This document shows positions 23,997 to 34,144 of a stretch of DNA of 64,000 nucleotides, one piece after another. The stretch is from Branchiostoma floridae. Lineage: Eukaryota; Chordata; Leptocardii; Amphioxiformes; Branchiostomatidae. The translations under genes and the position numbers were made by a program. The stretch is taken from the NCBI RefSeq assembly GCF_000003815.2, contig NC_049984.1, positions 27,472,008-27,536,007 of the forward strand. Direction: 5' to 3'. Each line of letters begins with the position of its first letter. The stretch's first letter is position 1. The notes under the pieces are model-generated. The model saw nothing but the letters and a program-made list of their open reading frames with translations. It did no database searches and was not told where the DNA came from.

Positions 23997-25211
23997 AACT
24001 GTCTTCCCCTTGACTTCCTGAACCGAAGCTCTTTTGGGGCATCTCTGCGACTTTGACTCTTTATATTTAAGGACTTTGATGCTTCACTCATTTCTCCGAC
24101 ATGTTTTGCACCTTGTGTGCAGCACATGTGAATGCGTAAACCGTCTTCTTTCTTGCGTTTTCCTTATTGGACAGGGTATCCCAGTCTGGAATCATGGATT
24201 CAAGCTTTTCCTCTTTCATTTTAAGAACAGTCTTGTAACTTTGGTTTCTATAGCAGCTCTATGCTTCATATGTGTCAGGATTTGACGTACATGTGCAAAA
24301 CTTGTATCCACCCCAGTCTTCAAATCCTCTTGGCGCCTATTTTGTAGTCAGTGTTAGTAATAGAAATGGGTCTCCACATATGTGATGATCATCATTTCCT
24401 TAAAATTGAGATAACATCCTACCTTTTGAATTTGTCCTTTTACAAAGCTTTCGTTGAGGGAACCTAGGAGTCCTTTTCTGTTCTTGACCCCATTAAGACA
24501 ACAAGGTACCTTGAGACCAGAATTCAGGCAACAATCGGTGCAATTTGGTAGATATGGGACTTTCTATATCCCATGGGCATTAACGCTACCGTGTTATCTC
24601 CACCGAGGAGCGATTCCAGATCCATATACTGCTCATGTCAGTTTACAACTTCGAGAGGTGTTGGCATGGACAGGAAAAAATAATTTAGGTTAAAGTCTGA
24701 CGGGGATTTTAGTTCAGAGACTTGAGACCACATATTTAGGAGTACCATTATCAATTAGACAGATGGTGGTTTCAAGTTTGAATACAAGTTATATCCTTGG
24801 ATGCCCTTAGTTTAAGCTTATGTACAACAGAAATACGCTACTTTGCGCATAAAGGTGAACTGGCATTAGATCTTTTTCTTCAACTTACCATCAGGACAAA
24901 TCATTGATTAATAATAAATTAATGATAAACATACAGAATTCAGGTCTGTCGCTCAGGATGTCGAAAACATGGTCGGTCTCCATGAACCCACCCGGGAAGG
25001 GAAAATCATGTCCACCATCAGCTGGAACAGGGACAGATGGCATCATGTCCAAATCAGTTTCGTTACACTCCACACCCTACTCCACATCCCATGCTGACTG
25101 GTGGATCGTATGGAGGGCTGTCCAATCTGCGGAATGGGTGTGCCTGGTTATTCTTCTACACCTGTCTCTTCTGCCATGTTAGCTTGACGTGGACTCTCCG
25201 GCGATGAGACC

Positions 25212-25520
25212 TCACAAGATGATGTGGGTCATCCAGGTGAGTGTTCTGGGGATGACTAAACCGATAAACTCAATAGTTGTAGTATTAGAGGGAAGATGTT
25301 GAGGGAACAAGGTAACAAAGTGGTCAGGGTTAAAGTCTCTCAGGATTACGTCCGCAACAAATGGTACACATGTCCTTGACTCGGTGTCAGCATTGAGTAC
25401 AGCTACGTTACGCCCCAAAATGTCACGGGTAAAGCGATTCCTGTGCAACCGTCTGATGGATTGGAATGTTAAGGGCAACACCGACAGCAATGATCTGAAA
25501 GGTCGCACTCCAGTCCCCAT
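25212..25520 (-). other. Unrecognised open frame
   Basis: A 102-codon minus-strand frame: MGTGVRPFRSLLSVLPLTFQ...FTRDILGRNVAVLNADTESR...LRDFNPDHFVTLFPQHLP. It looks more protein-like than neighbouring frames but has no motif I know and no clear splice sites. It lies among element relics. Bases 24000-25200 hold no gene I can support. Confidence 0.25.
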
Positions 25521-25609
25521 CTTTCAACGTAGATTTTAGGAACTCCCCTAATAGAATGTAAAACAAAGAGTCGCTCACCACAATAGTCGGGGCAAAGCTT
25601 TTGTAGTAT

Positions 25610-26003
25610 TCATAAGTAGTTAATGAACGTGATCAAGTTCTTTGACACACTAATTTCCGTGCTCTCGTCTATCATAAGGGAGACTGCTTTGCAGTTCCGG
25701 ATTTCATGTAGCATGGCCTCATCTATGATCGCTGACATGAACTTCGCAAAGTAGTTGACCATACCAAGAAAACGTTGCACTGCTTGCACATCTTCTGGTT
25801 GCGGCATCTCTTGTATGGCTCGTACCTTCTCTGGGTCGGAATCCGTTCGCTGTCAGTAGCTGTCCCATATAAGGTACTTCTTTCAGCTTGAGTCGCATTT
25901 TCTTCTTGTTCAGGTTTCTCTCTGTTGCTCTTACTAGGAGCTTGTATAGATTCTCGTCATGATCTTGGATGGCGTCTGCTTCCGTGTCGCCACATCCAAA
26001 CAC
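25610..26003 (-). pseudogene. Gypsy reverse transcriptase relic joined to a hAT-like fragment
   Basis: From 26003 the minus strand reads FGCGDTEADAIQDHDENLYK...LKLKEVPYMGQLLTANGFRP, and in a second frame MPQPEDVQAVQRFLGMVNYF then AKFM. This is the Ty3/gypsy RT thumb/connection pattern (...EV.YMGH.L...G..PDPEKV.AI..MP.P.....VQRFLGMVNY..KF). Without a break in frame it runs on at about 25737 into EAMLHEIRNCKAVSLMIDES then TEISVSKNLI, which is the start of the catalytic region of ZNF862-like hAT proteins (MIDES.D). Two unrelated elements therefore meet inside one open frame. Confidence 0.6.
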
Positions 26004-26386
26004 GAGGATGTGCTAGAGGGACGTCAACACCTTAAAGTCCCTCTAGCACTTCGTGTTGTCTCCTCTGATATTCCTCTGGGGCCGTGGAAATCCAGATTTG
26101 ACGGGAGAAAAATGGTGGACGGCCGTGGGCACATAAGTGTATTTGTTGGGTGGCATCGCCTTGTCCATGACTTTGCCTGCTGTGCGATGGAGTCCAAAAT
26201 ATTGTGCACATGATACACCGTTGGTGTTAGTGCTTCAGCTACGCGATACATCTCGGTATGTCGGACACATCTCGGTATGTCGGACACCCCTCGCCTCCTG
26301 TCTTCTGCTGGTTTTGGCTGTCGCGCTGTCTGTCACAGGCCTTCCTTTTCTGGTGAGGTTTGCTATGCCAATCACCTCCGCGGCTG

Positions 26387-26536
26387 TCATTGCGCGACCT
26401 CGTGTACGTGTTGACGCCGGTAGCTCACAACTTGTAGGCAGCCGTCACATCCGCACTTCTCCCATGGACACTTTCCTTGTGGCACCTTTACGCCGTGTAC
26501 CCTACACTTCTTACAGTGGTACTCCTTCCTCTCCAT
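26387..26536 (-). other. DM-domain-like zinc motif in a relic open frame
   Basis: From codon 26536 the minus strand reads MERKEYHCKKCRVHGVKVPQ then GKCPWEKCGCDGC. The order C-x2-C-x2-HG...C-x4-C-x-C-x2-C and the CPW..C.C..C tail match the first zinc module of DM (doublesex/mab-3) DNA-binding domains (C..CRNHG......C....C.C..C). The usual KGH histidine between the halves is missing. It sits among transposon fragments, and the frame continues upstream through a CA repeat, so it may be a fossil or chance. Confidence 0.35.
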
Positions 26537-26674
26537 GATGTTGGCAAGTCTGGGTTGACGGGTGCATCGGTCCTCATTTATATGCCCTTCGTACCCCTCG
26601 GTACCCCGCCCTCGTCGGGACCACCGACGTCGTTGGTTGTTTTTTCCCTTCACTTCAGAGCACAGGAGCACGCA

Positions 26675-26676
<2 letters not shown>

Positions 26677-26717
<41 letters not shown>
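26677..26717. repeat. (CA)n microsatellite
   Basis: About 40 bp of uninterrupted CA dinucleotides. Confidence 0.95.
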
Positions 26718-26719
<2 letters not shown>

Positions 26720-26884
26720 TGGGATGGGAAATATGGTGTGTGACTTTTTTCCTGGCATCAGTTTTTGTTCTGTTTCCACTAGTCAAAGCAGAGCCAATCA
26801 ACCTCCACCAACTCAACAGCCTGATTGCAGATCCACCACATTTATTCAGGATAATTTTCCAGAAATCCATTATCCGCCGTCTTG

Positions 26885-27050
26885 CCTCGCGGCTTTGGTA
26901 TTGTTCCCTCCCGCAAATACATCCAGGCACAGGTTGAACACTTTATTCCTGTGATTTCTACTGATGTGTTGGAGACAGTCTTGCTTTTCGGCAGGAGGCA
27001 AACCGGCTTCACGTAGGGCCGTGTTGGTGCCGTTGAAAATTTTAGAATCA
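26885..27050 (-). pseudogene. Second copy of the Mutator-like transposase block
   Basis: The minus strand reads NGTNTALREAGLPPAEKQDC then LQHISRNHRNKVFNLCLDVF and AGGNNTKA. It aligns residue by residue with the 8.76-8.90 kb copy (NGTNEALRQAGHPP..KQDCVQH..RNHRKLVFN). Both are short relics. Downstream LNKCGGSAIRLL may be a tail of the same element. Confidence 0.55.
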
Positions 27051-27282
27051 TTTTACAATGATGATTTGATCAGCTGACGTGTTGCGTGCTGCCAAACAAA
27101 GAATTTGCACGGAATTGTGTCAACGTGGATTTGCAAGTTGGAAGTAATTAAGTGCAATGAGTACTGTGGCAGATTCATTTCCACAATTGGTTTGCAATGG
27201 TGAAAATTTGATCAACTGAAGGGCGAAGAAGTTACACCAAATTATATCTATCGATGTCTTTTTGTGATTTTGAAGTTAACAA

Positions 27283-27830
27283 CTATGACAACATCAGCCA
27301 AGATGTTGGTTTTTGATGGTGGCTTCCTGTTCCCCATGTTTGAGTTCCGCCGGGCCGTCCATCATCAATGTGTACCAGTGAACCTTCATCCGATCCTTCA
27401 ACGCTTTGTTCACGCCTACATCCAAGGGCTGGAGGACACTGGTGAGCCCGTGTGTCGACCTTGCGTTCTGTCAGCAGCTGTTTTATTTCACCGCATAAGT
27501 GGAACTGGCGGAATCCCACACGAGCAGCCGGCGTGCCGTCTTGGCGGACGGGGAAGATGTCGATGTGTCCCGAGCCAACTTCATGCAACCATCCTCATCA
27601 TTCCACGCGCTAGGCATGACCCACACCGGGAACTTGCAGCCAGGAGGGAGGACGCCGGCCCCTTGCTTCCTCTTCCCACGGAAGATCACTGACAGCGGGT
27701 ACTTCCCGCCGTCAGCGGTCACGGTGCACACAACGGTGCATCGCTTCTTACCGGCCCCGGTCGTCTTCATCTTGCAGTCTTTCTTCCCGGTGTAGTCGAT
27801 GGTTGTGTCCGATGGAAGGTTGAAAGTCAT
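27283..27830 (-). pseudogene. Tigger/pogo-type DDE transposase fragment
   Basis: From 27830: GKKDCKMKTTGAGKKRCTVV...TADGGKYPLSVIFRGK...VWVMPSAWNDEDG, then LLVWDSA. Further on, in a shifted frame, comes GLTSVLQPLDVGVNKALKDR. This is the DDE_1 order of pogo/Tigger transposases: K..TTG..K...TV....ADG.K.PP..IFKGK; W....G(W)MDE; D in VWDS; D in LQPLDV. The N-terminal helix-turn-helix domains and the first catalytic Asp are not seen, and there is at least one frame change near 27490. Confidence 0.75.
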
Positions 27831-27848
27831 GAGTGTTTAGTTGGCAAA

Positions 27849-28040
27849 CTAGATTGATTGTATTCTTCTGTTTGCTATTTGCTGATTTCCCTTTTCTATT
27901 TGCTGATTAAGATGTATCAGGACACTAGGCAGTGATTTGTAAAGGGCATCCGTTGCATCGTCATGCGACAACCACCTGACCTCCTTTGGCTGCTTCAGTT
28001 TCAGCTCCATCTCATGGAGGATTTTCTGTAGGAAAAGATG
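27849..28040 (-). pseudogene. hAT-like fragment with the RWLS motif
   Basis: The minus strand reads ILHEMELKLKQPKEVRWLSH then DDATDALYKSLPSVLIHLNQ. The RWLS block after a K.....V motif is typical of ZNF862/KIAA1586-type domesticated or mobile hAT transposases. It belongs downstream of the MIDES.D motif, but here the two pieces at 25.7 and 28.0 kb are in the wrong order, so they come from different copies or a rearranged one. Confidence 0.55.
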
Positions 28041-29004
28041 CATTGTAATGATGAACAAATGCTTTAGAATATTGCAGAAAGAGAATTGTTCAGTTGATGT
28101 CTTACAAGTTTTATGGCTCTTTTAGAAATTATTAACGTAAATTTGAATGACTTCATTTTACACAGGTACCGGGAGCGGCTGATTTAAATTCTACATTTGT
28201 TCAAAAAGTGATTTATATTGTGGCACTTATATGTGTAGCATATGTTTCCAACCCCAGAAGGTCCGTAACGTTTGCTAATGATTAATTAGTTATGAATACG
28301 CGAAAATGTTTATCTTTGGGCTCTCCGGAGGGGCGCAGTCGGCTCTGTGGGAATGGCGAAGTAATCCCCGGGTAGCTTTGCGCATGCGCTCTGTTAACCG
28401 GGGAAAGAAAAATGGCCGCCATGTTTTCTCCCGATTCCCCCAAGTTATAATTACGGCCCGACTCGACGCGATTTTGCTCGAAACAAACTGAGTTTGTAGC
28501 GTTGGTACTATGTATAAACATCTACAGGGGATTGTCATTTTGGACGATTATTTTTGCTCTAGTATCTCACCAAGTCAGCCGATTTCGACCGTGTGTTGGG
28601 CCTCTGTCTGCACACTTCTCATTTGTTTTGACTAGAAGATGGCGACGGAACTACGTGTACATAAGATCACATAGCGATGTGTCCTCTGCTGATATTTTCC
28701 TACTTGCTATAACTTACCCGGAAATTGTAGCGTTTATGCGTTTGTGATAACATCTAAGAGTTTATATTGGCATTTCGAAAACTGTATCTGAAAACTGTTG
28801 TTTGTAAAACGGCGACGGACATCTTACATAGCTACATACCGATGTGTTCTCTGCAAGAATTTTTCTTACTTACCATTCAAAATATTCCAAATACTTTCAT
28901 ATTGACGAAGTTTGGGTTTGGTAAGTCTGATCCTACTGTGGTGTTCATGCAACTAAATAGCAATTTTGACAATGTTGCAGTCAAGGCAACACTGACAAAG
29001 TTAC

Positions 29005-29290
29005 ATGTTACATATAAACACACCAGCCGGTGAAAGACTGTGTCCAACATGCCATGATAATATTGAAAATGAATCCCACTTTATAAAGGATTGTCCAACT
29101 TATAGATTATGATATAGAGAGACAAAAAATATTACAGTCTATTAAATGCAAATCTGATACAATGTTACCACCTTCCAAGACAGAAATGTTAAATATGTTA
29201 CTATCATGTTACTGATATATCTGCCTATGTCGGTCAATTTATATTTAACTCATTTAAAAAACGAGACAATATTATACTATCATGAACCAG
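29005..29290 (+). pseudogene. 3' end of a LINE (non-LTR retrotransposon)
   Basis: The plus strand reads TPAGERLCPTCHDNIENESH then FIKDCPTY, the C-x2-C-x8-H-x4-C knuckle found after the RT domain in many LINE ORF2 proteins. In another frame it ends YVGQFIFNSFKKRDNIIL and a stop at about 29285. Stops and a frame change in between show decay. Confidence 0.55.
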
Positions 29291-29369
29291 CACATAGGGC
29301 TAGCCTGATTGTAAATATTATATACCACGTAATTGTATAAAATAGATTAGTCTCTTAGATTTTTAGATA

Positions 29370-30211
29370 CAGTCAAACCTGCCCGAGCGACCACCTCTTC
29401 TCAGCGACCACCTGGGCATTTCGACCGCTTTTTCTCGGTCCCGATTTTTTTTCCTATTGACGTAAGCATTAAGCGACCTTTTCTCAGCGACCACCTGGCC
29501 AACGCGACCGCGACCGGCCCAAATTGGGCCCCTTAACGACCGCATCATTTTCAAAATTGAGGTTTTCATCGATTTTTGATGATAACTAGTGCGATTTTGT
29601 GCCGAAATCGACCAGTTTGCGTCGGATTTTGACTGTCATTACGATGTTATGTTTAGAATAAAGATTGCGGCGGTCAATGGGTGGGTCAATGGGGCTGTCT
29701 ACCGTAATATGGGAGGAAATTTCTAAGAAAGATCTGTGTAGCTCAAACCTTTTAAAGAAAGATCTGTGTGAGTGCTTTTGTCCAACTGTACTGTACATTC
29801 ACCCTTGGGTAAGTACGCTATTTGGACGTACCGGGCATAGAATTCGAAAGGTGCACCGTAGTTATTTCGGATACGACGATCAAGAACACAGCGACGCATA
29901 AAGGCTTGTATGGTAACTGACAGCATCAAAGTTTCCTTACTGTCTAAAACGTTAGTGTACAAATATTAAACTGTATCGTATAAAAGCTGGGGTTAAATTT
30001 ACAATTTACAGTGTGCGTGTTGTATTTGACATTAAATACCTCGCTTCTTTGCGTGCGTGCAGTGTGCTTGCTATTTGCCATTAAACACAACGGAAACCGT
30101 TATACTTTGCATAGGGCATGTTTTGAGTCGATACTCTTCTCAGCGACCACCTGTCCAAATCGACCGTTTTTGTCCGGTCCCCCGGGTGGTCGTCTTGGGC
30201 AGGTTTGACTG
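29370..30211. mobile_element. Non-autonomous Tigger/pogo-like DNA transposon
   Basis: It starts CAGTCAAACCTGCCCGAGCG and ends with the inverse (GGGCAGGTTTGACTG), with TA directly outside both ends. CAGTCAAACCTG.. termini with a TA target duplication are typical of pogo/Tigger. Subterminal copies of CTCAGCGACCACCTG...CGACCG occur twice near the left end and once near the right end, possibly transposase binding sites. The 842-bp interior has no transposase frame, so movement would need an outside source such as the Tigger type seen at 27.3-27.8 kb. Confidence 0.85.
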
Positions 30212-31288
30212 TACTAGTAACTCATGTAGTTAAACTGTTCTGTATGTATTGTATGTACAAGTTGCCAAACACTGTATCCTCTACAGTTGTCGTGCAATAA
30301 AGTTCTATCTATAAAAGTTACCAACGTCAGTAACGTCTGTAGTAATACCTCATACCTCCCCAGTGCAGTGCACATACACCTTCGTACGCAGGACTTGTTC
30401 GCATAGCTGATATGGCACACAAAGAAACCCGTTCTGAACTACCAAGAAGATTTTGAAGGCATTTTCGAACATGCTACAGCGCTGACGTCAGCTACATAAT
30501 CAATGATCTCTAAGTATCTACTGTCTAAGCAGATTTATTTATTTATTTATTAGGATTCTCCACACTGGAGGGTATGTTGGGAAGGAAGATCGTAATTTTT
30601 CGTGACTTCTTCCAGATTGATTGACACATTGGATATCGATATCACGGAGTGGACTTTTATGGTTGTAACATTATCTATTATGTTTGCCCTATATGAAGGC
30701 ATATGTGTAGGCGAAATGTTTGAAGGAAATTCATGACTGACAAATAGTAATTTGCTTTTCTTTAAACTTCAGTCAGCCAATGTTGTTTCAAGTCCCTGAC
30801 ACTTTCCGCGAGAGAAGGCTGGCCGGTGATTCTCATGTCACTGACTATTTTCTGCTATCTGGTGTCTGTTTACAGAGAGACATCAGATCAGTGAACAGAG
30901 ATAGTGATCATCCGACCCACAGTCGTGTTTTGAAAGCCTGGCTATACAGTCCTAATAGTGTTTTATGTTATAGAAAGTCACCTACAATATTAAAACAAAA
31001 AGGGTGACAAGGAACGCTAAGCTAAATTGAATATCACTGAGACTCTATAAGAAAACACACACACAAGAGCATATCAAATTTAGTTACCTTTACTTGAACA
31101 TAGAAGTTATATTTACAGTTTTTTACAAGCAAAGTGAGGATGAGGAGAAGGTACAAAATATGTTTTGTGATTACATGAAGTGGTATATGTTGTAAAGTTT
31201 TTTGTTTTTGCCTTTCCATTGTGATGCATTATAATGTTAACCCTTGCAAGAACTTTTTCCAAAAACAAAACAAAAATACAATAGTTGT

Positions 31289-31660
31289 CAACAGAATATA
31301 ATACTAAGTTATGTACCTTCCAGGTCTTCTTTGATGTGTCTCCATGTTGCAAACGAACTGTGTCCTGAAGTACCACAGAAGCTACTGTACTATTGTGCCT
31401 TCCAGGTTGACAAGAGGTTTCATCTGTATCACTTAAACTGCATTACATGTCGGAGAACACATAAGCCCTAACTAAGTTTCTAAGGCTATGTCAAGAAATA
31501 AACGATTATAATGTTTATCCTTGCAAGAACGTTTCCAAAAATATATTTGTCAACAGAATATAATACAAAGTTATGTGCCTTCCAGGTCTTCTTTGATGTC
31601 TCCATGTTGCAAACGAACTGTGTCCTGAAGTACAACAGAAGCTACTATACTATTGTGCTG
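31289..31660. repeat. Direct duplication of about 110 bp
   Basis: Bases 31289-31398 and 31553-31660 are about 93% identical in direct orientation. On the minus strand both read HNSIVASVVLQDTVRLQHGD, so a small coding-like piece may have been duplicated. Bases 30215-31250 contain no gene I can support. Confidence 0.75.
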
Positions 31661-31978
31661 AAGTGGTATATATTGTAAAGTTACGTTTATGAAAACAAAG
31701 GAAAGTAAATTGAAAAAAAAATGCTGCGGTTGTTTCAAAACGTTAAAGCCATGATAGGAAGACAGTGTGTACAGTGTCTGGTTGACCAAACCGACTGTCC
31801 ACCTACCATGGCTTTACTTTTCTAAAAAACATGGAAAGTCAACCTTGCAAAAAAAAAAACTTAGAAATGTGGCTTAAAGCCACTGTCCCCGCTTGCTGTT
31901 CTTGTAGGGCGTGGTGCGGGAGGTCTGGCGGGCAGGGCCCCCAGAGGTTCCGCTTCTGGTCCCGCAGCGGCAGACGGG

Positions 31979-32296
31979 CTAGGTGGTAGTGGCCAGGTCC
32001 ACAACATCGACGTGGTACACCTGTACAGGAAAAGAACAGAAAAAAGCAGATCAGTGTTTGCATTACTACAAATGTATATCAAATGCACTTAGTCAAAAAG
32101 TCCTTTTAGAAAGGTTATATATACTTACTTCTCCATGCCTCTGGTCGGCAACCCTGCCGTCATGTAGGCGGATTGGATCTGAAGGGTCAGCGAACCGGGC
32201 CCGCATCACCCAGCGCACCTCCTCTGGGTACACGTAGGTGGGCGTGTCCCGCCCTGGCGCCCGGGAACTCGCCCCAATCCTCCCGTTGGAGCCATG
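31979..32296 (-). CDS. Last two exons of an unrecognised gene
   Basis: Exon 32296-32129 (56 codons) reads HGSNGRIGASSRAPGRDTPT...VYPEEVRWVMRARFADPSDP and ends at GAA|GTAAGT. Exon 32020-31979 follows in phase after TACAG and reads VYHVDVVDLATTT then stop. Upstream exons would lie towards the 762-N gap. The GC content is higher than around it. The product is unknown. Confidence 0.45.
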
Positions 32297-32890
32297 CTAA
32301 CAAGGGATAAACCAACATAGACCAGGTTCACTCAACAATTTATGCATTACTGCAAGATTTTATATAGTGAACGATTATACCCATTTCAGGATTTCATGCA
32401 TAACACATTATGATAAAACTGCACTTCATTTATTGTTATTTTTTCAACAACAATGGAATTTTGTAGCTCACGTCTGAATCTTACCAGCAGCTTAGTCTGC
32501 GCATCCTAGACTGCGCAGGTGACGTATTGGATATTTAATGAGGTCAGTTGGCCATGCACCACCATGCGACATCTGGCAACATTGCAGGTCTAGAACTGCT
32601 ACCATCACTTCTAACCAATGATATACCAGGATTTCGATCACGTGGTTCCTTCATTTTGGAGAAGACGGCAGCTATTGTTCCTGGCTTTCTCGCGTTTCGG
32701 CCGAAATTTAGCGTTCATCGGGCCGCTGGAAGTGCCGCGTCAGCACAACTACGTGCAAGATCATGTGTAGAAGTAAAATCGAGATTTTTACATCAAACGG
32801 AGTTTTGATGCCGCTAAAAAGCACGGATATAGTTCGTCAAAGCTACCAAACGTCATCCTGTGGACAGCTCTGCAGCGTATGTTTTTTTTA

Positions 32891-33652
32891 NNNNNNNNNN
32901 NNNNNNNNNNNNNNNNNNNNNNNNNNNNNNNNNNNNNNNNNNNNNNNNNNNNNNNNNNNNNNNNNNNNNNNNNNNNNNNNNNNNNNNNNNNNNNNNNNNN
33001 NNNNNNNNNNNNNNNNNNNNNNNNNNNNNNNNNNNNNNNNNNNNNNNNNNNNNNNNNNNNNNNNNNNNNNNNNNNNNNNNNNNNNNNNNNNNNNNNNNNN
33101 NNNNNNNNNNNNNNNNNNNNNNNNNNNNNNNNNNNNNNNNNNNNNNNNNNNNNNNNNNNNNNNNNNNNNNNNNNNNNNNNNNNNNNNNNNNNNNNNNNNN
33201 NNNNNNNNNNNNNNNNNNNNNNNNNNNNNNNNNNNNNNNNNNNNNNNNNNNNNNNNNNNNNNNNNNNNNNNNNNNNNNNNNNNNNNNNNNNNNNNNNNNN
33301 NNNNNNNNNNNNNNNNNNNNNNNNNNNNNNNNNNNNNNNNNNNNNNNNNNNNNNNNNNNNNNNNNNNNNNNNNNNNNNNNNNNNNNNNNNNNNNNNNNNN
33401 NNNNNNNNNNNNNNNNNNNNNNNNNNNNNNNNNNNNNNNNNNNNNNNNNNNNNNNNNNNNNNNNNNNNNNNNNNNNNNNNNNNNNNNNNNNNNNNNNNNN
33501 NNNNNNNNNNNNNNNNNNNNNNNNNNNNNNNNNNNNNNNNNNNNNNNNNNNNNNNNNNNNNNNNNNNNNNNNNNNNNNNNNNNNNNNNNNNNNNNNNNNN
33601 NNNNNNNNNNNNNNNNNNNNNNNNNNNNNNNNNNNNNNNNNNNNNNNNNNNN
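32891..33652. other. Assembly gap (762 N)
   Basis: Run of 762 N, probably a sized gap. It lies just downstream of the 3' end of the RAG1-like gene, where a partner gene or terminal repeat could be hidden. Bases 33653-34140 show no gene. Confidence 0.95.
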
Positions 33653-34144
33653 ACCTATTGGTTCTCTGTTTTCTATATTTCCAAACAGATTACTCACTCC
33701 TGTGATTTCTCCCACAATATTGACATAATTTGTAACTTGTATACAGTCGTACTGATTGGCACTACATAATTTTTGTATACAGTAATGATGACCTGAAGTG
33801 ACAAGATCAGTCCATGACAGAAGACGACTCCTTCCTTGACTGAAGATGGTATGCAGGTAATACTGATTCACACTACATGCCGATTGACATTATACAGTAC
33901 ATAGTATACAGTAAATCACTGAATGAGTAATACTAATTCTAACTAACTAGTAATAACTAGTCTACATGCTGTCTGACATTGTATTGGTAGTAATTTGCAG
34001 TTCATGCAACATTTTTTCACGTGACTACAGGCAGGGGAGTTGACATTACATGTAGAACACTCCGAAGTACCTGCACTGTTTTTGTATCTTACTTTTTACT
34101 TGTGCATTTCTTGTGTATCATTGAAATGTAAGATCATGGGAAGC

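Noticed and set aside
26562-26954. Open frames with alternating Thr-His or Val-Cys runs
   Set aside because: Direct translation of the (CA)n microsatellite in both directions.
27264-27692. 142-codon plus-strand frame
   Set aside because: Shadow of the Tigger-type transposase relic, whose motifs read on the minus strand.
32763-33871. Long open frames of 281-327 codons on both strands
   Set aside because: They consist almost entirely of N (gap 32891-33652) and carry no sequence information.
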